NCBI GenBank assembly: GCA_900770705.1
Contig: CAAGLF010000079.1
Span: 1-41,610, forward strand
Source of the DNA: Bacteroidaceae bacterium
GTDB taxonomy: Bacteria; Bacteroidota; Bacteroidia; Bacteroidales; Bacteroidaceae
Direction: 5' to 3'
Length of the DNA stretch: 41,610 nt
Part shown: positions 17,026 through 24,918 of the stretch, in pieces
Layout of the letters: each line of letters opens with the position of its first letter
Numbering within the stretch: the stretch's first letter is position 1
The notes under the pieces: model-generated
Told to the model about the DNA's origin: nothing
The model's database searches: none
Seen by the model: the letters and a program-made list of their open reading frames with translations, nothing else
Program-made: the position numbers and the translations under genes

Positions 17026-17592
17026 ATGAGAAGTATCACCACATTCGACCTCCAGTACGCCCACCGTTTCTACGGGTTCAAGGGCGAGGCACAGTACCTG
17101 CACGGACATACCGGCGTCTTGACCATCGAAGTCGAGGACTCCGTAAACGAAGGCGTCAACATGGTTTATCCCTGCAACGAGATACAGAAGGTTGCCTGGG
17201 ACGTTCTGAAGAATTTCGACCACGCCCTCATTCTCCGCGCCGATGATCCGCTGCTCCCCGCCGTGCTCGACGTTTACGAGAAGCAGGGAATCAAGAACGG
17301 ACATCCGCAGAACACGATGAAAGGGGCCGCCTTCCAGACTGAACTGGCCACCGCCTATCCCGACTGCCGCCTCGTAGTGACAAAAGAGACGATGACCGTG
17401 GAAGGCATGATCAAGATAGTTTACGATCTGCTGAAGGAAAAACTGAATATCGCCAAGATCACCTTCACCAGCGGTGTCAACGCAGCCTCCTGCGAGTTCG
17501 AAGCACGCCACGAGATAGACCGCTGTCCGCTCTGCGGCATTGCCCTCGACGAAAACGGCGTATGCCCGAAGTGCGGCTATCGCAAGAAATAA
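17026..17592 (+). CDS. QueD/PTPS-fold protein with C-terminal zinc ribbon, catalytic Cys absent
   Basis: A 188-residue member of the 6-pyruvoyl/6-carboxytetrahydropterin synthase family. The three zinc-ligand His are present: His13 in YAHRF, and His26 and His28 in LHGH. FDHAL and the final SCEF Glu also fit. The Cys normally four residues before LHGH's first His (KCxxLHGH in QueD) is Ala22 here, so ordinary QueD chemistry is doubtful. The central part has an insertion-like stretch (ILRADD to NTMKGAAF). After the fold comes a zinc ribbon, CPLCG-x8-CPKCG. It diverges from oxyR and is followed by a strong terminator. The substrate is unknown. Confidence 0.8.
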   Translation: MRSITTFDLQYAHRFYGFKGEAQYLHGHTGVLTIEVEDSVNEGVNMVYPCNEIQKVAWDVLKNFDHALILRADDPLLPAVLDVYEKQGIKNGHPQNTMKGAAFQTELATAYPDCRLVVTKETMTVEGMIKIVYDLLKEKLNIAKITFTSGVNAASCEFEARHEIDRCPLCGIALDENGVCPKCGYRKK

Positions 17593-17615
17593 ACACTCTT
17601 CACCCAGTTTTCCGG

Positions 17616-17652
17616 TGCCGCCCGCCTGCTCTTTCCCTGCAGGCGGGCGGCA
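17616..17652 (+). terminator. Rho-independent terminator of the QueD-like gene
   Basis: TGCCGCCCGCCTGC (17616-17629) pairs with GCAGGCGGGCGGCA (17639-17652), followed by GTGTTTTG. Confidence 0.8.
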
Positions 17653-17842
17653 GTGTTTTGTCCCGGCCCGAAGGGAGCGGCCGGCAGCGCAGCCCATATA
17701 CCCCAGCGGCCCGGCCGGGCTTTTCGCAGCAAAATTGTCGGCATTTCCGCAGCCAAAGGCGAGAAGAACGGGGCAATTTGTCGATAATAGCCGCCGGTAA
17801 AAGAGACAGTCTGCCCGGCCGCTACCCTCGTTCCGACCGTAG

Positions 17843-17975
17843 GCAAAACTACTGCGGCGGAAGGAAAAATTTCTGAGCCAGAAATTTCTACTTTCGCCGC
17901 AGTAGTTTTTTCTTTCGCCGCAGTAGTCTTTTCTTTCGCCGCAGCAGTTTTTTCTTTCGCCGCAGTAGTTCTCCC
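17843..17975. repeat. Inverted copy plus four tandem 21-bp modules
   Basis: Four units of exactly 21 bases lie at 17892-17912, 17913-17933, 17934-17954 and 17955-17975, each starting TTTCGCCGCAG(T/C)AGT followed by a pyrimidine run. An inverted copy (AAAACTACTGCGGCGGAAGG, from about 17845) precedes them and can pair with the first unit around a GAAATTTCT/AGAAATTTC-like interior. The 503-base gap between the QueD-like gene and the S1 gene otherwise has only terminators. Read on the minus strand the units spell a seven-residue peptide repeat, but no start or function supports translation. Confidence 0.85.
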
Positions 17976-18035
17976 CCACCCCGCCGGCCGCTGCGGGGAG
18001 TTGCCGCCTGTCGGAACGTGACGGGCATAAAAAGA

Positions 18036-18066
18036 GAGTGTCGCAGACCTGAGGCCTGCGACACTC
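18036..18066 (-). terminator. Rho-independent terminator of the S1 gene
   Basis: GAGTGTCGCAG (18036-18046) pairs with CTGCGACACTC (18056-18066). On the minus strand it is followed by TCTTTTTATG. Confidence 0.85.
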
Positions 18067-18095
18067 CCGTTATGTCGGACGTATCAACGTCGGAA

Positions 18096-19889
18096 TTATT
18101 CGCCCTTCTCCATAGCGGCCTTCAGAGCAGCCAGTGCGTCGTTGTCGCCGAGGCTGGTGGAAGCTGCTTGGTTCTGGATAGAGGGAGCTTCCTCCTTCTT
18201 CTGGGCGCGGCGTGCGGCAGAAGCGGCCTTCTTGGCGGCACGCTCTTCGCTGCGCTGTACGTCTTCGAAAGTGCGGCTGTGCGAAAGGATGATACGCTTG
18301 CTGTCCTTGTTGAACTCAAGCACTTTGAAGGCCAGTTTCTCGCCCACCTGAGCGTGTGAACCGTCTTCCTTCACCAGGTGCTTGGGCGTAGCAAATCCTT
18401 CTACTCCGTAGTCGAGCTGAACCACGGCGCCCTTGTCGTGCATTTCAGAGATGGTACCCTCGTGGATGCTGCCCTCCGTGAATACTGTCTGGAAGGTATC
18501 CCAGGGATTGTCCTCCAGCTGCTTGTGTCCGAGGCTGAGACGGCGGTTGGTCTTGTCGATATCGATGACGATGACGTCGATGTCAGCGCCTACCTGCGTC
18601 ACCTCGCTGGGGTGCTTCACCTTCTTCGTCCAACTGAGATCGGAGATATGAATGAGTCCGTCCACACCTTCTTCGAGTTCTACGAAGACGCCGAAGTTTG
18701 TGAAGTTGCGAACGCGTGCGGTGTGCTTGGAGCCGACGGGATACTTCTCTTCGATGTCTGCCCAGGGGTCTGCCTTGAGCTGCTTCAGGCCGAGAGACAT
18801 CTTACGCTCCTGACGGTCGAGCGTCAGGATGACGGCATCGATTTCATCACCTACCTTCAGGAAATCCTGAGCGGAACGCAAGTGCTGGCTCCAAGACATC
18901 TCGCTGACGTGAATCAGGCCCTCTACGCCCGGAGCTATCTCAACAAATGCTCCGTAGTCGGCCATCACGACAACCTTGCCGTGTACCTTGTCGCCGATCT
19001 GCAGGTTCTCGTCGAGCTGTTCCCAAGGATGTTTCGTGAGTTGCTTTAGTCCGAGCGCAATACGCTTCTTCTCAGGATCGAATTCCTTGATGACAACATT
19101 GATTTTCTCGTCGAGTTTCACCACTTCGCGCGGATCGTTGACGCGTCCCCAGCTCAAGTCGGTGATGTGGATCAGTCCGTCTACGCCGCCCAAGTCGATA
19201 AATACGCCGTAAGACGTAATGTTCTTGACCGTACCTTCGAGAATCTGTCCCACCTGAAGCTTGGAAATGATTTCCTGCTTCTGAGCTTCGAGTTCTGCCT
19301 CGATGAGAGCTTTGTGGCTGACCACCACATTGCGGTATTCCTGATTGATTTTCACGATTTGGAACTCCATCGTCTTTCCTACGAACACATCGTAGTCGCG
19401 AATGGGCTTCACATCGATCTGCGAGCCGGGCAGGAAGGCTTCGATGCCGAATACATCGACAATCATACCACCCTTCGTACGGCACTTGATGTATCCCTTT
19501 ACAACTTCCTTGTTGTCGAGGGCGGCATTTACACGCTCCCAGGACTTGGAAGCACGTGCCTTATTGTGAGAGAGCACCAGCTGGCCTTTTTTGTCTTCCT
19601 GGTTTTCAATGAAGACTTCCACCTTGTCGCCCACCTTCAAATCGGGGTTGTAGCGGAACTCAGAAGCGGGGATTACGCCGTCGCTCTTGTAGCCAATGGC
19701 CACTACGACCTCACGCTTGTTGATAGCCGTAACGGTTCCTTCGACTACCTCGTTTTCGTTGACGCGTCCGAGGGTCTCGGCATAAGCGGCCTCGAGTTGT
19801 TCGTGGCTCTGTTCGTTCTGAACGCTGCCGTTCTCGAATGCTTCCCAGTCGAAGTCGGCCTGCGGTGCAATGTTTTTGAATTTTTCCAT
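18096..19889 (-). CDS. rpsA: 30S ribosomal protein S1
   Basis: A 597-residue S1 protein that helps mRNA bind the 30S subunit. Six S1/OB repeats can be followed at about residues 40-110, 118-195, 205-290, 295-375, 380-460 and 465-540, with the typical signatures GVFIDLGGVDGLIHITDLSW, GAFVEIAPGVEGLIHVSEMSW and GVFVELEEGVDGLIHISDLSW. The tail is acidic to basic and low in complexity. Codon use and base composition are those of a highly expressed gene. The 5' leader is about 90 bases from a TACTTTTG core at 19984-19977. Confidence 0.96.
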   Translation of the reverse strand: MEKFKNIAPQADFDWEAFENGSVQNEQSHEQLEAAYAETLGRVNENEVVEGTVTAINKREVVVAIGYKSDGVIPASEFRYNPDLKVGDKVEVFIENQEDKKGQLVLSHNKARASKSWERVNAALDNKEVVKGYIKCRTKGGMIVDVFGIEAFLPGSQIDVKPIRDYDVFVGKTMEFQIVKINQEYRNVVVSHKALIEAELEAQKQEIISKLQVGQILEGTVKNITSYGVFIDLGGVDGLIHITDLSWGRVNDPREVVKLDEKINVVIKEFDPEKKRIALGLKQLTKHPWEQLDENLQIGDKVHGKVVVMADYGAFVEIAPGVEGLIHVSEMSWSQHLRSAQDFLKVGDEIDAVILTLDRQERKMSLGLKQLKADPWADIEEKYPVGSKHTARVRNFTNFGVFVELEEGVDGLIHISDLSWTKKVKHPSEVTQVGADIDVIVIDIDKTNRRLSLGHKQLEDNPWDTFQTVFTEGSIHEGTISEMHDKGAVVQLDYGVEGFATPKHLVKEDGSHAQVGEKLAFKVLEFNKDSKRIILSHSRTFEDVQRSEERAAKKAASAARRAQKKEEAPSIQNQAASTSLGDNDALAALKAAMEKGE

Positions 19890-19976
19890 TTGTTTTAGTT
19901 GATGTTGTTTGAATTAATAACGTTAGACATTATGTGAATTGTACATTCAAAAATGTTTCGGCTGTCAAACCGGCCG

Positions 19977-19984
19977 CAAAAGTA
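19977..19984 (-). promoter_or_regulatory. Promoter core upstream of rpsA
   Basis: TACTTTTG on the minus strand, the same octamer and following GCGG as at the oxyR promoter, about 88 bases before the S1 start. Confidence 0.55.
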
Positions 19985-20082
19985 CTACTTTTTTTCATTC
20001 CAAGCAAAAGATAACACACTTTATACGAGATATTTCCCGAAAAATACCTAATTTAGCCGCGAAAAACCTCAATCTCATCATT

Positions 20083-20595
20083 ATGACAAGGAAATACGCC
20101 TTTCTTCTGCTCTGCCTCTGCCTCCTGACAGGGCTGAACGGCTGCCGGCAGCAGACCAACCCGCGCGAGGGTGCCGACTCGCTGCAAACGGACACGCTGG
20201 CAGACACCGCCCTGGTCGACACGACGATGATTACCGGCATATCCGGAGAATTCGGGATGAGCACCTTCACGCTTGCCACGGCCTCGGGCGACACCCTCGA
20301 ACTGCTGCGCGACGGCGAAGACGGCTCCCCCGCCGCCATCTATGGCTCCCTCGTCTACGACACGCGCTATGCCGTCACCCTGCGCGACGGCGGAGAAGCC
20401 CTGGCCACGGCTTATAACCTCGACGAACTCGACAGAATGGTGGCCCGCCTGCCCGAAGTGGAGCGCTACAGACTGCACAAAGGCATGCTTATCCTATACC
20501 GGAGCGACCACGCCGACACCGTACAGGTGGAGCTCCTCGGCCCCGAAGCCTTCCTGGCCAAGGCGAAAGACGGCCACGAATACAAGGTGGAATAG
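20083..20595 (+). CDS. Lipoprotein of unknown function
   Basis: A 170-residue predicted lipoprotein. ATG 20083 (MTRKYAFLLLCL) begins a signal peptide ending in the lipobox LNGC at about residues 18-21. A Thr/Asp-rich linker (GADSLQTDTLADTALVDTT) precedes a small domain of short beta-like segments (FGMSTFTLATASGDTLELL, AAIYGSLVYDTRYAVTLRD). That pattern resembles small beta-barrel periplasmic proteins, but no family is recognised. It diverges from rpsA and is followed by the hairpin at 20634-20681. Confidence 0.8.
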   Translation: MTRKYAFLLLCLCLLTGLNGCRQQTNPREGADSLQTDTLADTALVDTTMITGISGEFGMSTFTLATASGDTLELLRDGEDGSPAAIYGSLVYDTRYAVTLRDGGEALATAYNLDELDRMVARLPEVERYRLHKGMLILYRSDHADTVQVELLGPEAFLAKAKDGHEYKVE

Positions 20596-20633
20596 CCGGC
20601 CGCCTACCTGCCCGAAACTTTCGCGGCCGAAAA

Positions 20634-20681
20634 AAAAAATTACCTCGGAGATACGAAAAACTATCTCCGAGGTAATTTTTT
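20634..20681. terminator. 20-bp perfect hairpin between the lipoprotein and the capsule locus end
   Basis: Arms at 20634-20653 and 20662-20681 are perfect complements built on the TACCTCGGAGATA core with an A run on one side and T run on the other. It lies between the convergent lipoprotein gene and the last capsule gene. Confidence 0.75.
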
Positions 20682-20791
20682 CTATGGGCCAGCTTCTCGC
20701 GGGCAGGTCCGCCCGCCGCCTGCCCCTCCGCCCCGGGAGCGCTAAGCAGCGCCGCGCCATGCCCCGGCGTCACGCAGATCAGTTCGGAAGA

Positions 20792-20798
20792 GGGGGGG
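20792..20798. repeat. G7 tract downstream of the capsule locus
   Basis: Seven G in the convergent spacer after the initiating sugar transferase. No reading frame obviously depends on it. Confidence 0.6.
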
Positions 20799-20856
20799 CG
20801 TCAACGGGATTTGCCGAAGACGCATTCTTTCATATCTATCCAGTCAGTGCCGCCAC

Positions 20857-21483
20857 TCAGAACTTGTGTCCGCGTACAATGCGCCAGAAGGTAGTCCAGA
20901 GTATCTTGGCGTCGAGCCACCAGCTGCGGTGGCCCAGATAGTAGAGGTCGTACTCCAGCCGCTTCACCATCTTGTCCAGTGTATCGGTGTAGCCGTTGTA
21001 TAGCGTGGCGTACGACGTCACACCCGGACGTATCTGATAGAGACATGCATACCGCGGGTCGCGCTCCATTATCTGATCTATGTAATACTTCCGCTCGGGG
21101 CGCGGACCTATGAAAGCCATATCCCCGCAAAATACATTCCAGAGTTGCGGCAGTTCGTCCAAGTGGTGCTCGCGCAGGAACTTGCCCACTTTCGTCAGGC
21201 GCGGGTCGCAGTCCTTCGTATAGAGCTGGGGGCCCTGCTTCTCGGCGTCTAAGCGCATCGAGCGGAACTTGTAGATGTAGAAAGGGCGGCCGAAGCGGCC
21301 GATACGCTCCTGGCGGAAGATGGCAGGGCCGCCGTCCTCCCGGCGCACGGCCACATAGCAACACAGGAAGAGCGGAGAAAATACCAGCAGGCACCCGGCC
21401 GCTACGAAACAGTCGAGCACGCGCTTCACGTTGCGCTCCACAGCGTTCATCCCGTCGGGGATAAATTCCGTTTGTGTCTTCAT
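20857..21483 (-). CDS. Initiating sugar-phosphate transferase (PglC/WbaP catalytic domain)
   Basis: A 208-residue polyprenol-phosphate sugar-phosphate transferase that loads the first sugar-1-phosphate of the repeat unit on undecaprenyl phosphate at the inner membrane. A single hydrophobic re-entrant helix (FVAAGCLLVFSPLFLCCYVAV) follows the basic ERNVKRVLD start. The catalytic core follows, with IYKFRSMRLDAE, TKVGKFLREHHLDELPQLWNV, MAFIGPRPER (Pro-Arg-Pro) and QIRPGVTSYA. It lacks the four N-terminal helices of WbaP, so it is of the short PglC type. Last gene of the capsule operon. Confidence 0.92.
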   Translation of the reverse strand: MKTQTEFIPDGMNAVERNVKRVLDCFVAAGCLLVFSPLFLCCYVAVRREDGGPAIFRQERIGRFGRPFYIYKFRSMRLDAEKQGPQLYTKDCDPRLTKVGKFLREHHLDELPQLWNVFCGDMAFIGPRPERKYYIDQIMERDPRYACLYQIRPGVTSYATLYNGYTDTLDKMVKRLEYDLYYLGHRSWWLDAKILWTTFWRIVRGHKF

Positions 21484-21528
21484 ACTATAAGGATTGGGGT
21501 AAGAGTCATACGAATGTTGGCCCGGCCG

Positions 21529-22644
21529 TCAGAGATAGTGCCGGCGGAACCGCCAGCAGTAGTGCCACACGCGGAAGAGGGGGCTCCATGCCACCTCCGC
21601 GGGGTACATACCGAAGAAGCGCAGGCTGCGGCGGCTTTTCCGAAGGAACACCTGCGCACGTGTTTCGCCCTCTCGGGGAGCATAGCGGGCGTCGTAGTGG
21701 CCGAAGTTGCCGGCCTTCATCACCTCGTCGAGCAGGAAGCGGCCGGCGCTTGCATCGACAGGTGCGGGCAGGGCCGTCTCTGGTGTGCCAAAGAGGCGCC
21801 GGAGCACGTATCCCACGGCGCCGGCAAAGCGCGTCAGGCCCAGTGAGGCCAGCAGGGCCGACTCTCCCGCTGCAGGCTGGTCGCCGCGGAGCAGCAGGTA
21901 GTGGTAATCCATCAGCTGGCGCAGGCCCACGCCCTCCTCGAGGAAATGGCGGTAGAGATGGAGCAGCAGGTAGACGCGGTTGAAGTCCGTTGTTGGCACC
22001 TGCAGCGCCCTGCCCTCGGGGCGCAGCGGCACGCGGTGGGCCACCTGGACGGCGGCCTGTGCGGCCAGCCAGCGCTGCAGGCGGGCGTTGCGCCGCGGGA
22101 CACACAGGAGCGAGGGTGTGAAGTGCACTTCCACCGAAGCCCGCTCCGACAGGGGCAGGTCGGCGTGCAGCCACGTGGCCTGCAGGGGCGTCTTCACCGA
22201 GGCAGCAAACTGCTCCACGGCTTTCCGAGCCTCGCCGCGGACTATGGCGTCGGGCTCCATCCCCTTGGGAAGCAGCCACAAGTCGATGTCGCCCGGCATA
22301 CGCAGGGCTGGATTGGGATAATAGGCCGCCACGCCCGAGCCCTTGAGCAATACGGCATCGAAGCCCCGGGCCTCGAGGCGTTCGGTGAGCCGTTCGGCCT
22401 CGGTGAGGAGGTGCCCACTTTCGCGGCGAATGCGCTCCGCCAGTGCGTACCACGGCAGGAGCACCTCGCGAGGCGGCCGCTGGACAGCGGGCAGCCGTTC
22501 CAAGGCAGCGTAGAGCACACCCACCAGCGTCTGCCGGCGTGCCTCGGCATACATAGCGGCCCAGCCGGCGGCCGAGGGGGCGGACGTCAATGCCCGGCGC
22601 AGACCCACGGCCACGCCTATCAATTCAAAGAAAGGGTTTCCCAT
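21529..22644 (-). CDS. Nucleotidyltransferase-fold family protein of the capsule locus
   Basis: About 371 residues from ATG 22644 (MGNPFFELI). It resembles the uncharacterised nucleotidyltransferase family often found in polysaccharide loci: a helical N-terminal part, then FDAVLLKGSGVAAYYPNPALRMPGDIDLWL, where GDIDL supplies the paired Asp of the fold, then a helical C-terminal region with YRHFLEEGVGLRQLMDYH. The open frame extends upstream, but that part overlaps the glycosyltransferase gene and looks non-coding. Its substrate is unknown; transfer of a nucleotide to a sugar or protein is only a fold-based idea. Confidence 0.75.
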   Translation of the reverse strand: MGNPFFELIGVAVGLRRALTSAPSAAGWAAMYAEARRQTLVGVLYAALERLPAVQRPPREVLLPWYALAERIRRESGHLLTEAERLTERLEARGFDAVLLKGSGVAAYYPNPALRMPGDIDLWLLPKGMEPDAIVRGEARKAVEQFAASVKTPLQATWLHADLPLSERASVEVHFTPSLLCVPRRNARLQRWLAAQAAVQVAHRVPLRPEGRALQVPTTDFNRVYLLLHLYRHFLEEGVGLRQLMDYHYLLLRGDQPAAGESALLASLGLTRFAGAVGYVLRRLFGTPETALPAPVDASAGRFLLDEVMKAGNFGHYDARYAPREGETRAQVFLRKSRRSLRFFGMYPAEVAWSPLFRVWHYCWRFRRHYL

Positions 22645-22690
22645 AGTCAACTTACCTGCCTCCGGCACGTCCGGAGCGGCGGAAGGGCCT

Positions 22691-23518
22691 TCAGGCAGGC
22701 TGCGCGCTGCGGAGCTTCTTGCGATAGAGCCAGGCCCGCACGCGGCGGGGCAGCATACGCGCCGTAAAGCGTACGGCCAGGTTGTGCAGGAAGGTGCCGA
22801 AGCCAATGTAGCGCAGGCCGTAGAAAAGAAATTGCAGGCGTGCCTCCGTCAGGGCGTAGCGCAGACCGCTTCGGCGGGCTATCATGCCCACGTCGGCCCG
22901 CACGTCGACCAGCGGCTGCTGTATGGAATAGAAGCGACAGCCCTGCGTGAGCATCCTCACCCAGAGGAAGTAGTCCTCGAAGAGCGGATAGTCCTGATAG
23001 CCGCCGCTACATAGCACCTGCTGACGACGGAACATCACGGTGACATGGTTCATCGGGTTGCGCTGCCGGCCGAAACGGTAGATTTCCTCATTGGTCTCGG
23101 GGGTCCGCCGCTGCGATACGGGGCAGTCGGGCGACAGGGCAAACTCATTGATCCAGCTGCCGCACACGTCAACCTCGGGCATCGTGGCCATCACGTGCAG
23201 CTGGCGTTCGAAGCGGTCGGGACGGGAGAGGTCGTCGGTGTCCATACGCGCCACGAGATCGCAACTACAGTGGCGCAACCCTTCGTTCAAGGCACGCCCC
23301 AGACCCACGTTGCGGGGCAGCGGCACGGGCTTCAGCGCCGGATAGCGGCGCTGGAAATCATCGACCACCCGATATAGCTCATCAGTGAGCGGCCCGTCTT
23401 CGACGAGCACCACCTCGGCGGGCAGCACCGTCTGCCGGAACACGCTCTCCAGGGCTGCACTGAGATACGCCGGCACTTCCTTGCGGTACACCGACATCAA
23501 TACGGAAAACGCTTGCAT
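22691..23518 (-). CDS. Family 2 glycosyltransferase
   Basis: A 275-residue GT-A inverting glycosyltransferase. The N-terminus FSVLMSVYRKEVPAYLSAALESVF binds the nucleotide; VEDGPLTDELYRV is followed by the metal-binding ARMDTDDLSRPDRFERQ (DxD as DTDD), and then GSWINEF and HVTVMFRR, resembling AmsE/WbbD-like enzymes. The C-terminal part has hydrophobic and basic residues suited to membrane contact. The sugar specificity cannot be read. Confidence 0.9.
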   Translation of the reverse strand: MQAFSVLMSVYRKEVPAYLSAALESVFRQTVLPAEVVLVEDGPLTDELYRVVDDFQRRYPALKPVPLPRNVGLGRALNEGLRHCSCDLVARMDTDDLSRPDRFERQLHVMATMPEVDVCGSWINEFALSPDCPVSQRRTPETNEEIYRFGRQRNPMNHVTVMFRRQQVLCSGGYQDYPLFEDYFLWVRMLTQGCRFYSIQQPLVDVRADVGMIARRSGLRYALTEARLQFLFYGLRYIGFGTFLHNLAVRFTARMLPRRVRAWLYRKKLRSAQPA

Positions 23519-23599
23519 AAGAAAAAAAACAGTTTAGGACACATCCGCTCCGTCAGGAGCAGCATAACGAGGCGAAGCCGCCGCGGAAAGCCATCCGAG

Positions 23600-24808
23600 C
23601 TATGCCCAGCGCTTCAGGATCGACACGGCGAAGGGCGGCAGATAATAAGCCAGGGCTTTCACGCGGCGCTTCAAGCGTCCCTTCCAGCCCTGCTGGGCGC
23701 GGAAGATAGCCACGGCCACGGAGAGCGGGCGGGAGGCGTCGCCGAGGGAGGCCAGCATACGCTGCCGGACGTCGGGCTGCGGATGATAGGTGTGCCCCCA
23801 GCTCTGCCAGGGCAGGAAGTCGGCATAGCGCTCGGGGCGGCAGTCCAACTGCGGGCGGATGGCCTCGAACACCTCGCGGCCGCGCTCCGTGCAGAGACTC
23901 ACGGCCGAGACACCCCGGTGGTTCCACACGTAGCGCTTGCCCCAGAAGTCGCCCAGACGGATGTCGGTGTAGGCCAGGGTGGAGCGAAGCCGGCAGTCGT
24001 GGCAGGCCTCACCCAGCACCATGTCGGAGAAGAAAAGTTCGTAGAAGGCGTCGCGTCGCGGAGAGCTCGTGAAGACCCGTTCCTCACCGGCGTAAGCGGA
24101 AATATGGAAGCTCCCCCAGCCCTTCACCTTGCTGCGGAAGTCCACGCGATCGAAGCGCGGCTGACGCACGAGGGCCTTCACCTCGCGCTGATACTTGTGC
24201 CAGACGTGGAGCGAGGGACAGCCGTGGCAATAGAGGTCCACCAACACACAGCGGTCGCGCAGTCCGCGCAGCGAAAGGTAGCGGTGGACGGCATAAATCT
24301 GACAGGGCGTGCCAAACACAGCGAAGCGCTCCCAGCGACATCGGCCTGCCAGCTCCCGGAAGGCGTTGAGGGTGTAGCTCTGTATGTACTTCGAGCCGCG
24401 GAAAGCGTCGAGACCCTCCGGCGTGTCGCACACGACGTGTTCGGCGCGGGCCGCCGCGTCGTCGTAGCGCACACCCACGCAGCGGTAGCCATCGGCCAGC
24501 AACCGGCGGGCCAGCAGGTCGGCCACACCGCCTGAGGTGGTCTGCCGCAGCAGGGCCTCGTCGCGGGCCGAGGCAGCGTAGAGGGGCATCCGCCCGAGGT
24601 CGGTCTCCGACGTGGCAGCAGGCTCGGGGTCGAAACGGTAGCACACGCGGGTGCAGAGGCCGCAGTCTACGCAGGCTGCGGCGTCGACCACGGGGCGATA
24701 GAAGCCCTCCTCGCTAAGTTCTATGCGGATGGCCTGCCGGCCGCAGACGGCGGCGCACATCGAACACCCCGTGCAGGCGCGGAGTGCAGAATTGTGGGAT
24801 ATATTCAC
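23600..24808 (-). CDS. FrhB-like Fe-S protein (coenzyme F420 hydrogenase/dehydrogenase beta-subunit family)
   Basis: About 402 residues. The N-terminus has two ferredoxin-type motifs, CTGCSMCAAVCG and CVDCGLCTRVC. Then come the FrhB/FdhB N-terminal region (SGGVADLLARRLLADG) and C-terminal region (GTPCQIYAVHRYL, YCHGCPSLHVWHKY, GEACHDCRLRS, DIRLGDFWG). Such proteins recur in Bacteroidetes exopolysaccharide loci next to pyruvyl transferase-like genes, as here; their substrate is not established. The start is uncertain. GTG 24808 (VNISHNS) matches the family N-terminus, but a TTG at 24922 overlapping the previous stop would add 38 residues. Confidence 0.82.
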   Translation of the reverse strand: MNISHNSALRACTGCSMCAAVCGRQAIRIELSEEGFYRPVVDAAACVDCGLCTRVCYRFDPEPAATSETDLGRMPLYAASARDEALLRQTTSGGVADLLARRLLADGYRCVGVRYDDAAARAEHVVCDTPEGLDAFRGSKYIQSYTLNAFRELAGRCRWERFAVFGTPCQIYAVHRYLSLRGLRDRCVLVDLYCHGCPSLHVWHKYQREVKALVRQPRFDRVDFRSKVKGWGSFHISAYAGEERVFTSSPRRDAFYELFFSDMVLGEACHDCRLRSTLAYTDIRLGDFWGKRYVWNHRGVSAVSLCTERGREVFEAIRPQLDCRPERYADFLPWQSWGHTYHPQPDVRQRMLASLGDASRPLSVAVAIFRAQQGWKGRLKRRVKALAYYLPPFAVSILKRWA

Positions 24809-24918
24809 GGGAAAATATGGGTATTTCAGAGTGAAAGCCTCAGCAATGGCTGCCGAAATATCTATGTATGGCCATTGCAACAGTTTCGAGGCTCCCTTGG
24901 GCACTGACCGGCCGCCGT

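Noticed and set aside
17892..17975. Possible CRISPR array
   Set aside because: Units are contiguous 21-mers without spacers and no cas genes are near.
17850..17979. Minus-strand peptide repeat GERKNYC-type across the tandem modules
   Set aside because: The frame only joins oxyR by read-through of non-coding sequence, with no plausible start or domain; it is a by-product of the 21-base period.
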